Shown piece by piece: positions 1-7,086 of a stretch of DNA of 14,099 nucleotides. This DNA is from Haloquadratum sp. J07HQX50 (lineage in GTDB: Archaea; Halobacteriota; Halobacteria; Halobacteriales; Haloferacaceae). Both the position numbers and the translations under genes were made by a program. The notes under the pieces are model-generated. The model made no database searches, was not told where the DNA came from, and saw only the letters and a list, made by a program, of their open reading frames with translations. The DNA is taken from assembly GCA_000416005.1 (NCBI GenBank), contig KE356563.1, positions 1,007,401 to 1,021,499 of the forward strand, given 5' to 3'. Numbering within the stretch: position 1 is the stretch's first letter; each line of letters starts with the position of its first letter.

Positions 1-354
1 CAGCCCTACACACACCCGACGTCGAACCCACATATACTGGCCAACGAACCTCGCTTACAGCAACTCTTTGAAAATCTCATGCGGAATGCAATTGAACATG
101 CTGGAGCAGAGGTTGACGTAACTCTCGGTATCACCCAAGATGGATTCTACGTTGCCGATGATGGGCCTGGTATTCCACCAACCAAGCGCACCCGCGTGTT
201 TGAGACAGGGTACACGACTGATGAGGACGGAATTGGGTTCGGGCTGAGTATCGTCCAACAGATTGTGACCGGACACAGGTGGGAGATACAGGTAACCAAG
301 AGTTCCAGTGGTGGAGCACAGTTCGAAATCACGAGTGTAGACTTTGCTGACTGA
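1..354 (+). CDS. Sensor histidine kinase, C-terminal ATPase domain (5' end outside window)
   Basis: The window opens inside this gene; 117 residues are visible before the TGA stop. It is the HATPase_c catalytic domain of a two-component sensor kinase, which binds ATP and phosphorylates a histidine in the upstream dimerisation domain. All ATP-binding boxes are present in order: N-box FENLMRNAIEH (residues 23-33 of the visible part), G1 box DDGPGIP (53-59), F-box VFETGYTT (66-73) and G2 box GIGFGLSIV (77-85). The protein ends shortly after the last strand of the fold, so no receiver domain follows. PAS, GAF or membrane sensor parts would lie upstream and cannot be seen, so the signal is unknown. 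No partner response regulator is next to it. The family is certain; the specific role is not. Confidence 0.93.
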   Translation, partial: QPYTHPTSNPHILANEPRLQQLFENLMRNAIEHAGAEVDVTLGITQDGFYVADDGPGIPPTKRTRVFETGYTTDEDGIGFGLSIVQQIVTGHRWEIQVTKSSSGGAQFEITSVDFAD

Positions 355-557
355 CTGTTTGCCAGTCACCCATGGCTTCTTCAGGAGCGTCGAGTGTGAT
401 GATAGCGACAGGATTGTACTGTGACCCACAACCATTGCTGAAACCAGATATCTGTGAGTCGGGCCTGCGATTGTGATCTTGTTTGCTACATCAGTTGTCG
501 GCTCCATCTCGCGCCTGAGGGCCAAAGCACCCGCTTCGTGGCGCTTGCGAACACGTG

Positions 558-764
558 TTATTCTTCACTAATATCCGCATAGAGCCGGGTCAATCCGCAC
601 TCTGGGCAAACATAGCCGGTCGCATCATAACTCTCCTTGAGTCCAATCTTTCCCAAGATACCTTCACGGCTCTCATCAGAAACAAGCTGGAGTGCATACC
701 CTTGAGCACTGCGTGGTTCCATCTCTTCGGTAATTACGTCGCAATCTGGACATCGTTGGTTCAT
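558..764 (-). CDS. Small zinc-ribbon protein, function unknown
   Basis: A 68-residue protein with two CxxC knuckles, CPDC (residues 5-8) and CPEC (53-56). About 45 residues lie between them, the layout of a zinc ribbon binding one zinc ion. The second knuckle is followed by GLTRLYAD, which I associate with small conserved haloarchaeal zinc-ribbon proteins, though I cannot give a function. The ATG at 764 places the first knuckle right at the N-terminus. An in-frame GTG at 776 would add four residues and lies about 27 bases from a TTTAAA box at 801-806, so a leaderless start there is equally possible. The open frame continues upstream to 1007, but that part is not protein-like and lies beyond the promoter. 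It is co-directional with the amylase gene but over 400 bases from it, so it is probably a separate transcript. Confidence 0.75.
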   Translation of the reverse strand: MNQRCPDCDVITEEMEPRSAQGYALQLVSDESREGILGKIGLKESYDATGYVCPECGLTRLYADISEE

Positions 765-800
765 GTCTCCTGACACATTCCCGGCAATGTGGTCATCGTA

Positions 801-806
801 TTTAAA
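801..806 (-). promoter_or_regulatory. TATA-like box of the zinc-ribbon gene
   Basis: TTTAAA on the minus strand, inside the palindromic ATTTAAAT. Its centre is about 27 bases upstream of the in-frame GTG at 776 and 39 upstream of the ATG at 764. This suits transcription starting at or near 776, giving either a leaderless message from the GTG or a 12-base leader before the ATG. Confidence 0.55.
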
Positions 807-1158
807 TCGACATCTGGAGTTGCTGATCCGTGAGACCAGACAGACATTTGAACCATCTGTCTCAACATCGGGATACTCAGTGCGGGACGATATTACGGGC
901 ACTGACAGTGACTGTCTGAGTGACCTCGTTTCAATAACCACATCAGTGGATTTCAGGCTGAGCCAGATGGCTGTTGATTTCAAAAAGTCAAAAACTGCAA
1001 GGCACATCTAAGTATATGCTAGCTGATCATTTACTGATATCCGCGCACTCTTTAGAAAGGTCAAAAACCACGATTGGTCCGCTTCTCTCAGTGCTCTCGA
1101 CACGTGGCCGCGGAGATCCACAGATGATTGGGGCAGATTCCACGTGTCCGATCGACTG

Positions 1159-1163
1159 AAAAA
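1159..1163 (-). terminator. Possible oligo-T terminator of the amylase gene
   Basis: A minus-strand run of five T (ATATTTTTCAG) about 31 bases beyond the amylase stop codon. Archaeal RNA polymerase can terminate at short T runs without a hairpin. A single five-base run is weak evidence. Confidence 0.3.
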
Positions 1164-1193
1164 TATCTACCGAGTGCCAGCCAGTTCGACATA

Positions 1194-3416
1194 TCATGAT
1201 ATATAGCGCTGTCCAAGGAGCGTTGGCGTCGTAAGAATTGCCAGCGTGTCGACCTCAATCGTAACGAGATTATCATCACATGCCACGCCTATATTATGCT
1301 GCGTAAATCTATTATTCGTGTCAACGACCGAGCGGAGATCTACTCTCCGTGGCTCAGCAGCAAAATTGACGACGACAAGACGCTTCTGTGCGCCAGCATC
1401 TCGACCGAAGGCAACTATATCTGTCGCCGCCTTAGTGTCATAGGCAACTTGCATGAGCTCAGCCTCGGGGCCAAGGACATCTGAGCTCTGATAATATGAA
1501 ATGAGTCGCTGATAGAAATTGAAGTGATCTGTCGGAAGCACTGACCAGTTCATGAATGCCCGCTTGTATGGATCAGACTCAATATCATCACACCGGTCAG
1601 GGTCGTCAGCATAAGCGGGCTGTCGACGTTGGCCATGTTCAGTGATACGCCGCTCTTGACCATAATAGATCATCGGGATACCGGGAAGAGTGAACGCAGC
1701 TGCTGCGGCGGCTCGCTGAGCGTGTGCTGGAGCTTCCCGATGACCTGTCGTTGCTTCATAGCCCAACCTAGCTTCGTCATGATTCTCCGTGGCGTTCAGC
1801 ACGCGTGTATACCGCGGAAACCCGTCATGACGACGAGCGGCAATGGCCTGGAGTAGATCCCTTGGTGGGCGCTCCCCTCGAGCGATGGCATGGGCAGTCT
1901 CTGTAAACCCTGTCGTGTCGAAGTGGCAATCGAACTCTGAGGCGGCGAACGCGGCTGTTCGTGGGATAGCCTCTCCGAGTAAAAAGAACTCGCTATTTAT
2001 CGCGTGTACGCGCTCGCGAACCTCCGTCCAGAAGCTGTGTGGCACTCCCCATGCGATATCACAGCGAAATCCATCGACCCGCTCAGCCCAAAACTCAACG
2101 ACTGCTAAAGCGTGCTCACGGAGGGCAATATTATCAAAATTGAGATTTGGCTGATATCTGACATCAAAGAAGCTTGTCTGTGCAGGGGCAGCGTCGTCGG
2201 AGGTTGCGCCTCTTTGACGATCAAACCAGTCAAAGTACTGTGAGTCAGTGTCCCACGATTCAATCGCTGGAAATGCGCCGGTCTCTTGTGGCGTTGGTCC
2301 GAGTTTCTCGATAGTATCTTGAAAGAATGGATGTGGCCACCCACAGTGGTTGATCACTAAATCGAAACACACCCGAATATTGTGGTCGTGGCAGTGGTCG
2401 ACAAATGTCTCAAAGTCTGCCAACGTTCCTAAATCGTCAGCGATATCAAAATAGTCAGTCGCACTGTATCCATGTGGCCCACCTGGGGCTCGATCAACAG
2501 TCGGGCTCCACGCGGGGATGATCGGTGTCAACCACACCACATCCACACCCAAGGAATCTAGATATGTTACTCGGTCAGTGAGCGTTCCGAATGTCGTCTC
2601 ACCTGGTGCACCTGCAAACGACCGTGTGAAAATTTCATACATAACTGCATCGTCAAGCCAGTCTGGCGGACGGTTCGGCAGTGACACTGTCTCAGATTCG
2701 GGGTCAAGGACAATCTGATCGCGGACCCCAACGCGCTGACCATCGAATGGAGCAGCATAGATGCTTGTAGGGCCGTCCAATGCTGCAGCGGGGATCTGCG
2801 CTGACGTCGATTCAATACTCATGTCTGTGGTCTCAAGCTCACTCGCATCGTGCGGAAGAAACTCAACGATGAGTTCCGATTCATGTGCGTGGCTGTTAGA
2901 AGAGATTGCTGGGTTGGAGTCAATAATGAACGTTGCCGTTTCCGAGTCATAATGCCCCCTCAGGTTGATCCGTGGGAGTCCACTGGTGGCGTTTGATTGG
3001 TGAGTGGTGCCTGCCTTGGCACCTGCGGGCATCTCTCCATCAAATACCTGCAATGTCAATTCATGCATACCGTCAGGAGCATGCAGCTGGATGATATACC
3101 GGCCTGGCTCATCAGGCTCGAATTCAGCGGTGTGATGTAACCCGTGATCGTACCGCTCCCCATCATCATGCGCTGTCAGCGTATGTTTAATCGTAGCTGA
3201 ACTATCGGGTGGTCGAACTGATAGGCGCCAGCTAAACGCATCTTTGTGATAGTTTTCTGGGTTTCGCTCGGGGTCGCCTGCAATTGTTGGAGCAAGATTG
3301 TCTCGATCAAATCCATGTGCCATATCGACGAAAATCGGGTCAGCAATACGCTCGCCTACTTGGAGAAACCGTGGTGGACCAGGGTGATGACTATGAGACG
3401 GTGTTTGGCGTGCCAT
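1194..3416 (-). CDS. GH13 alpha-amylase-family glycoside hydrolase
   Basis: A 740-residue alpha-glucan hydrolase of family GH13, acting on alpha-1,4 (possibly also alpha-1,6) links of starch, glycogen or maltodextrin. Residues 1 to about 245 form a beta-rich N-terminal region starting with an HHPGPPRF stretch that I associate with haloarchaeal homologues. The catalytic barrel begins near VMYEIFTRSF (258-267). All GH13 regions are present: region I DLVINH (352-357), region II GFRCDIA with nucleophile Asp453, region III LLGEAI with acid/base Glu482, and region IV ENHDE with stabilising Asp547. Region V reads QPNLN (422-426), close to the QPDLN of the oligo-1,6-glucosidase group, so an oligosaccharide-cleaving enzyme is as likely as a true alpha-amylase. 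A C-terminal beta domain follows from about residue 660. There is no signal peptide, so it should be cytoplasmic. The ATG at 3416 is preferred to an upstream TTG at 3440 because a TATA-like box lies 27 bases before it. Confidence 0.93.
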   Translation of the reverse strand: MARQTPSHSHHPGPPRFLQVGERIADPIFVDMAHGFDRDNLAPTIAGDPERNPENYHKDAFSWRLSVRPPDSSATIKHTLTAHDDGERYDHGLHHTAEFEPDEPGRYIIQLHAPDGMHELTLQVFDGEMPAGAKAGTTHQSNATSGLPRINLRGHYDSETATFIIDSNPAISSNSHAHESELIVEFLPHDASELETTDMSIESTSAQIPAAALDGPTSIYAAPFDGQRVGVRDQIVLDPESETVSLPNRPPDWLDDAVMYEIFTRSFAGAPGETTFGTLTDRVTYLDSLGVDVVWLTPIIPAWSPTVDRAPGGPHGYSATDYFDIADDLGTLADFETFVDHCHDHNIRVCFDLVINHCGWPHPFFQDTIEKLGPTPQETGAFPAIESWDTDSQYFDWFDRQRGATSDDAAPAQTSFFDVRYQPNLNFDNIALREHALAVVEFWAERVDGFRCDIAWGVPHSFWTEVRERVHAINSEFFLLGEAIPRTAAFAASEFDCHFDTTGFTETAHAIARGERPPRDLLQAIAARRHDGFPRYTRVLNATENHDEARLGYEATTGHREAPAHAQRAAAAAAFTLPGIPMIYYGQERRITEHGQRRQPAYADDPDRCDDIESDPYKRAFMNWSVLPTDHFNFYQRLISYYQSSDVLGPEAELMQVAYDTKAATDIVAFGRDAGAQKRLVVVNFAAEPRRVDLRSVVDTNNRFTQHNIGVACDDNLVTIEVDTLAILTTPTLLGQRYIS

Positions 3417-3570
3417 CGACTGCCAGAGGGGAGACCTCAATATAATAGTTTGGACTCATGGCTCTGTGGAGATGATACACTGACCTGTGAAAGAATACAT
3501 CACCATTTCTCCACTCGAACCCACGCCAGTCATTGACGCGAATGGAGGCACTCAGAGGCAAATCACTCAT
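3391..3570 (-). CDS. Candidate small protein overlapping the amylase start
   Basis: An ATG-initiated open frame of 59 residues running from the spacer into the first 26 bases of the amylase gene in another frame. The predicted protein is rich in aromatic residues (four Trp/Phe in RVNDWRGFEWRNGDVFF, then a Tyr-Tyr pair near residue 42) and does not resemble any family I know. Because of the overlap it could be an upstream cistron or a leader peptide for the amylase. Against it, I see no TATA box or Shine-Dalgarno at a suitable distance before its ATG, and the proposed amylase promoter lies inside it. It may equally be a chance frame or a remnant of a longer gene. Confidence 0.25.
   Translation of the reverse strand: MSDLPLSASIRVNDWRGFEWRNGDVFFHRSVYHLHRAMSPNYYIEVSPLAVDGTPNTVS
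3440..3445 (-). promoter_or_regulatory. TATA-like box of the amylase gene
   Basis: TTATAT on the minus strand, in the context ACTATTATATTG, centred about 27 bases before the amylase ATG at 3416. This is the spacing of a leaderless haloarchaeal transcript and supports the ATG over the TTG that overlaps the box itself. No Shine-Dalgarno-like sequence precedes the ATG. Confidence 0.5.
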
Positions 3571-3828
3571 ATGGTGTATACTGGAGTGAGCTACCCACGA
3601 TGCGACATGTGATTCTCATAATGTATTTTGATCCGGCCACATAGATCTGTGCTGTCATCGTTCCGTTATGATTGGAATCCTCAATTTTACCAGATGTTTT
3701 ATTTACCTAAGAGCGTGTGGACTGAGAGACCCGCTATCTCCTTCTCGGAGAGATTTGTCCTCCCTCAATTACGAAGCGGTTGGTCTGGTATTTGTTTTGA
3801 GCGGGACTCCGGTATTCTTGATAGAGTC
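3571..3828. other. Spacer between DUF4397 and amylase genes
   Basis: No gene is supported here. If the candidate small frame at 3391-3570 is discounted, the empty stretch extends from 3417 and exceeds 400 bases. A plus-strand open frame of 73 residues at 3628-3849 starts with TTG, looks random and runs into the end of the DUF4397 gene. A weak hairpin (TCTCC, 5-base loop, GGAGA at 3737-3751) is visible but has no T run. Confidence 0.5.
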
Positions 3829-5362
3829 TCAGTAGTACCCAGAGCCTGAATCGTCTCCTTCACTCGGGCTCTTACCGGTCAGTCCAGATGTCCCACCACT
3901 TGCTGTGTCTTGTGAGACAAGCACACCAAACGCCGTATCGGCCGGGTCGTCGTCCGGGGTGAGATAGCCACCAGCAAAGGCGGTGTATGTTTCCCCCTCT
4001 GCAAGTGTCACATCGACTGTTTGGACTACGTCGCCGGTGTTACTCATTCCCATCATATCATCGCGGATATTAAGCGTATACTCACCTGCAGGGACTGTTG
4101 TATAGCCAGACTCACCGTATGCCACTCCGTCAAAGAGTGTATTCATCGTTGAATCAACCGTGACGTCGACTGACGACGCATCGGGTGATAGATGAACAAC
4201 TCGAATTCGGGTAGAATCATTTTGAATCTCCGAGTTGTCATCCCGAAGAGCAAGGAGTTGGAATGATTCATCAGCAGCGTCACCGACTCTCCGCTCGCTG
4301 CAATCGTATAGTCGTCTCTGCTTCGATAGACACTGACCTTTCGGTGACAGTCGTCTCGGCGTCATCGGCCAAGGTGATCTGAATCTGCCGTTCACCAACT
4401 GGTGCCTCCAGGTACTCACTGACCGCTCCGAAGCCAACATCCTCAAGAATTACATTACCGTCAAGAGAGACGTTGACATTCGGCGCGTTTGGCGAAAGGT
4501 GTGCTACCCGGAGATTCGTAGTCGTGCTGGTAGTTGTAGTCAAGAAGCCTGATGTCGCGCCTGCCGCAGTATCCTGTGAGACCAGTAGGCCAAATGCGGA
4601 ATCTGATGGGTCATCATCTGTTGAGAGATATCCGCCCACAAATGCAGTGTATGCCTCTTCACCCCTGAGAGTGACGTCAAATTCTGCGACCACATCACCA
4701 TCGTTGCTCATTGAGTCGCCGCGAACCTGTAGCGTGTAGTCGCCTGCTGGGACGGTGACATTAGCGGAGTCGCCATACGTAACACCGTCATAGAGCACGT
4801 CGCCGTTAGAAGCAAGCGTCACATCGACGGCTGGTGCATCAGGGGATACATGGACAAGCCGCACTCGCGCCATGTTTGAGCCAGGGGTTGAGTTACTCCC
4901 TTCCAGTGTGAGCAGTTCAAACGGTTCATCTGCACCCTCACTAATCTCCCCACGTGCAGTGACTGTATAATTAGTCTCCGCTTCGGTGGGGACTGTGCCT
5001 TCGAAAACAGTCGTCTCATCGTTACCGGTAGTCGTGATCCGGACCTGCTGTTCACCTGCAGGAGCTCCGACATATTCGCTCACAGTTCCGAAGCTGACGT
5101 CCTCAAAAATGACGCTCCCATTGACCGAGACATCAACGTTCGGTGCGTCTGGCGAAACATGGGCTATCCGGATATTTGCCATCCCAGATTCGTCTTCACC
5201 CATCTGTGTTGAGGTCTCCATCGTGCTTGGGGTATCTGTTGCGCTGTCCTCTGTTGGGGTTGGAGTGGTCCCGCTCTGCCCACTACATCCAGCAAGAGCC
5301 ACTGATCCAGCGCCAACGCCAGTGAGAATACGTCGTCGTGTGAGTTTCCTCTCTTCCGGCAT
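3829..5362 (-). pseudogene. Tat-exported lipoprotein with four DUF4397 domains, broken by two frameshifts
   Basis: The ATG at 5362 begins a Tat signal: RRRIL at residues 9-13, a hydrophobic stretch, and the lipobox LAGC with Cys26. The mature protein should be lipid-anchored on the outside of the membrane. A Thr/Ser/Glu-rich linker follows, then four beta-rich DUF4397 domains, each opening with a motif like HVSPDAPNVDV. Domains 1 and 3 resemble each other, as do 2 and 4, so a two-domain block was duplicated; a Thr-rich linker (TTTTSTTT) joins the blocks. The frame is lost in domain 3. Comparison with the same place in domain 1 shows one base missing near 4311-4313 and a second among 4267-4304. 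Upstream of these the frame reads from 5362 to a TGA at 4280; downstream the third frame resumes to the stop at 3829. Restoring two bases would give a 511-residue protein. The intact first half could still make a two-and-a-half-domain lipoprotein. Function of the family is unknown; no enzyme residues are visible. I see no clear promoter. Confidence 0.85.
3880..5179 (-). repeat. Two diverged copies of a two-domain DUF4397 block
   Basis: Copy one spans about 4541-5179 and copy two about 3880-4516, separated by the Thr-rich linker. Matching landmarks occur in the same order in both: HVSPDAPNVDV / HLSPNAPNVNV, VSEYVGAPAGE / VSEYLEAPVGE, TVPAGDYTL / TVPAGEYTL, TAFVGGYLSTDDDPSDSAFG / TAFAGGYLTPDDDPADTAFG and LLVSQDTAAG / VLVSQDTASG. 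The divergence shows the duplication is old compared with the frameshifts. Confidence 0.85.
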
Positions 5363-5873
5363 TTCTATGAGTGTTAGCGGTTCTACACACATGATAGCGT
5401 CGGTTATGATCGTCAACGAAAGAATCATGACTTTTGCTATCTGATGAATCCAGTGAATCGCCTCAGGGTCACTGAGAGCCACACTCACTCGTCGTCATAG
5501 AAACTGAACTCCACAGTTTCCATTTTCGTCCGACCCCGAAACACTCAGGTTGTTTCTTGTGTGGGCCGCCTCGGTGTCAGATAAAGTGCGTTGAGAATCG
5601 GAGCGTTCGTTGTCACCGCACAGATCTCTGTCTGACGCTGAATAGTCACCCTGTTCGTCGATAGATGTATACATTGTGTCTTTTCATCGTTGGACCTGAC
5701 TGTGTTGCTATCAGCGTCATATGCAGGTCGTTTTGTCGTTGTCCGGGTTGTGGTTTAGTTTAGACGTGTCTGAGTCTTCACAGAGAGCGTTCATTTATGT
5801 TAGTGCCCTCGTCGCAGCATTGTGAGGAGGGTGGCTGAAACATACTTGACCGTGTGGCCAGTTAGAGTAATAT
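5363..5873. other. 510-base divergent spacer, promoters not resolved
   Basis: It separates the minus-strand DUF4397 gene from the plus-strand unknown gene at 5874. Apart from the low-confidence small frame at 5495-5674 on the minus strand I see no gene. Neither flanking start has a clean TATA box at -27; the best candidate before 5874 is CATACTTG near 5841-5848, which is poor. Confidence 0.5.
5495..5674 (-). CDS. Candidate small acidic protein
   Basis: An ATG-initiated frame of 59 residues, rich in Asp, Glu, Ser and Asn (for example SIDEQGDYSASDRD near the start), with the acidic bias of haloarchaeal proteins and two widely spaced Cys. No family is recognised. It sits in a long spacer upstream of, and on the same strand as, the DUF4397 gene. 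Short open frames in haloarchaeal DNA often look acidic by chance because GAC, GAA and TCG triplets are common, and no TATA box or Shine-Dalgarno is clear, so this remains only a candidate. Confidence 0.2.
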   Translation of the reverse strand: MYTSIDEQGDYSASDRDLCGDNERSDSQRTLSDTEAAHTRNNLSVSGSDENGNCGVQFL

Positions 5874-6206
5874 ATGGAACGTTTAGACACTGACACCGCT
5901 GCGGATCCAACAGCACTCAGTAATGCACTTCCACCTGCTTCCGGGAAGTGGAAGCGATATGAGCATACGGGCGGAATCATTGAGTATCGACTGCCAGACC
6001 CAGACGGGATGTGTGCTGTTGCGAAGGTTACTGCTCGGCCTGCTTATTTAAGCGACGCAGCAGTACAAATCAAGCCAACACGAGGGTGCTCGGGTGGAGA
6101 GACTGTTCAGTTTGAAACGATTGAAGCAGCAGTAACAGAAGTCCAGGCAGAGTTAGATACTGTGAGCGAGCGCATTGACTCAGCGTCAAATGAATCATAT
6201 CCCTGA
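5874..6206 (+). CDS. Hypothetical haloarchaeal protein
   Basis: A 110-residue acidic protein of unrecognised family. It has a disordered-looking N-terminus, a central beta-strand-like part (YEHTGGIIEYRL, then CAVAKVTARPAYL) and a C-terminal helix (ETIEAAVTEVQAELDTVSER). There is no signal peptide, membrane segment or cysteine pair. The ATG at 5874 is the first good start. Its 3' end overlaps the next gene's ATG by 17 bases, so the two are probably translated from one message. The strand-then-helix plan is shared with the following protein, which hints at a related fold, but I do not see clear sequence identity between them. Confidence 0.7.
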   Translation: MERLDTDTAADPTALSNALPPASGKWKRYEHTGGIIEYRLPDPDGMCAVAKVTARPAYLSDAAVQIKPTRGCSGGETVQFETIEAAVTEVQAELDTVSERIDSASNESYP

Positions 6207-6525
6207 TTCGGTGCTGAGCGCCATCGATGAATTTGGGGCTGATCTATTGACGCGTGATACAGAGCCCCTCGATCAGCAGCTTCGTAATGACTTACGAGTC
6301 AGAATTTCATTGAACTCATCCGCAGGTCAGGCACGTATTGAGTACTCCATCTCACATACTCAATCACACGCACATCTTCGGGCATATGGTTCATACGTTG
6401 AGACGATCGTTGATGCTATCGAAAAAAGGTTACAATCGTGGGGTATCGATCCACCATCACAGTACGAATTCGTTGAATCAGATAACAACGTTCATACCTA
6501 TTTCGGAGACGCACCAGTCAGATGA
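6190..6525 (+). CDS. Hypothetical haloarchaeal protein, overlaps upstream gene
   Basis: A 111-residue soluble protein of unrecognised family. Predicted elements are an N-terminal helix (IPDSVLSAIDEFGADLL), two or three strands (LRVRISLNSS, QARIEYSISHT, HAHLRAYGSY) and a helix (VETIVDAIEKRLQSWGI), followed by an acidic tail. The ATG at 6190 is chosen over a TTG at 6175 because ATG is much the commoner start; either way it overlaps the end of the gene before it, which implies coupled translation. The membrane-protein gene follows after 42 bases. Confidence 0.7.
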   Translation: MNHIPDSVLSAIDEFGADLLTRDTEPLDQQLRNDLRVRISLNSSAGQARIEYSISHTQSHAHLRAYGSYVETIVDAIEKRLQSWGIDPPSQYEFVESDNNVHTYFGDAPVR

Positions 6526-6567
6526 AATAATCGTAACATCGATAGAGGGCGTCTACGACACGAGTGT

Positions 6568-7035
6568 ATGAACTCATTGATGCAGTATACGGCGCTCGAC
6601 ATCAGCGGGCAGTTTCTTGTAGGTGGTGTTGCTGCTGGCGTGGCCACACTGGTAATGGACCGGGTAATGATGCAACTACCAGAGGGTGAGACTCCCCCAC
6701 GGGTGGCTGCTGGCATACTAACCAACAAGACACCGGCGGCAGCATCATCCCGACTGGCAATTTTTATTCACTACACTGCTGCCATTTTGACTGGGCCATT
6801 ATTTGTCTGGCTACGGCTGAGTAGTGAGGCGATTGTTGGGCCGACGCCAGTGCATATCTTACTCGCGATAGCCGCGCTCTACACTGGGATGGTTGGATTC
6901 TTTATTGGTATCGTCCTCCCACGAGCGGATATCACATCGAAGAGAGTGCACGGCATCCGTCGTGATTGGGCGATTTCAGCAACGAGTTATGTCGTGGTCA
7001 CTGTTGTTATTGTGTGGACAGCCCTGCCAAACTGA
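6568..7035 (+). CDS. Four-helix integral membrane protein, function unknown
   Basis: A 155-residue protein with four predicted membrane segments at about residues 13-31, 62-82, 95-117 and 134-152. The loop after helix 1 (MDRVMMQLPEGETPPRVAAG) and the positively charged stretch KRVHGIRR before helix 4 are the most distinctive parts. I know no family function; it looks like a conserved haloarchaeal membrane protein. An alternative ATG at 6580 would shorten it by four residues without affecting helix 1. It lies 42 bases after the preceding small gene, so it is probably the third gene of that operon, and it converges on the DUF4350 gene with a 51-base gap. Confidence 0.8.
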   Translation: MNSLMQYTALDISGQFLVGGVAAGVATLVMDRVMMQLPEGETPPRVAAGILTNKTPAAASSRLAIFIHYTAAILTGPLFVWLRLSSEAIVGPTPVHILLAIAALYTGMVGFFIGIVLPRADITSKRVHGIRRDWAISATSYVVVTVVIVWTALPN

Positions 7036-7086
7036 ATAGATCTCAGACGACCACCGCCTGAAACACGTGAGCACTTCCAATGTATC

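Larger units (their letters stand above)
777..1193. other. 417-base spacer between amylase and zinc-ribbon genes
   Basis: I see no convincing gene on either strand; the short open frames do not resemble proteins. It holds the TATA-like box at 801-806, two inverted repeats at 838-862 and 904-916 upstream of that box, and a run of five T on the minus strand at 1159-1163 downstream of the amylase. Confidence 0.6.

Noticed and set aside
55..525. Long open frame on the minus strand antisense to the histidine kinase
   Set aside because: Most of it lies opposite clear ATPase-domain coding sequence, and its composition is not protein-like for a haloarchaeon.
765..1007. N-terminal extension of the zinc-ribbon frame by about 80 residues
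   Set aside because: It runs through the TATA-like box and the inverted repeats and shows no protein-like pattern.
1191..1202. Perfect 12-base palindrome ATATCATGATAT over the amylase stop codon
   Set aside because: It is AT-rich, short and at the 3' end of a gene; no regulatory role is indicated.
3417..3440. TTG start adding eight residues to the amylase
   Set aside because: The TTG overlaps the proposed TATA box. The ATG at 3416 has leaderless spacing and is close to the conserved N-terminal motif.
3628..3849. Plus-strand frame of 73 residues between the amylase and DUF4397 genes
   Set aside because: It begins with TTG, has no recognisable motif, and enters the end of the DUF4397 gene on the opposite strand.
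4280..4313. Programmed ribosomal frameshifting as the explanation for the DUF4397 break
   Set aside because: Two separate one-base losses within a short distance, with no slippery run or stable structure visible, fit mutation or sequence error better.
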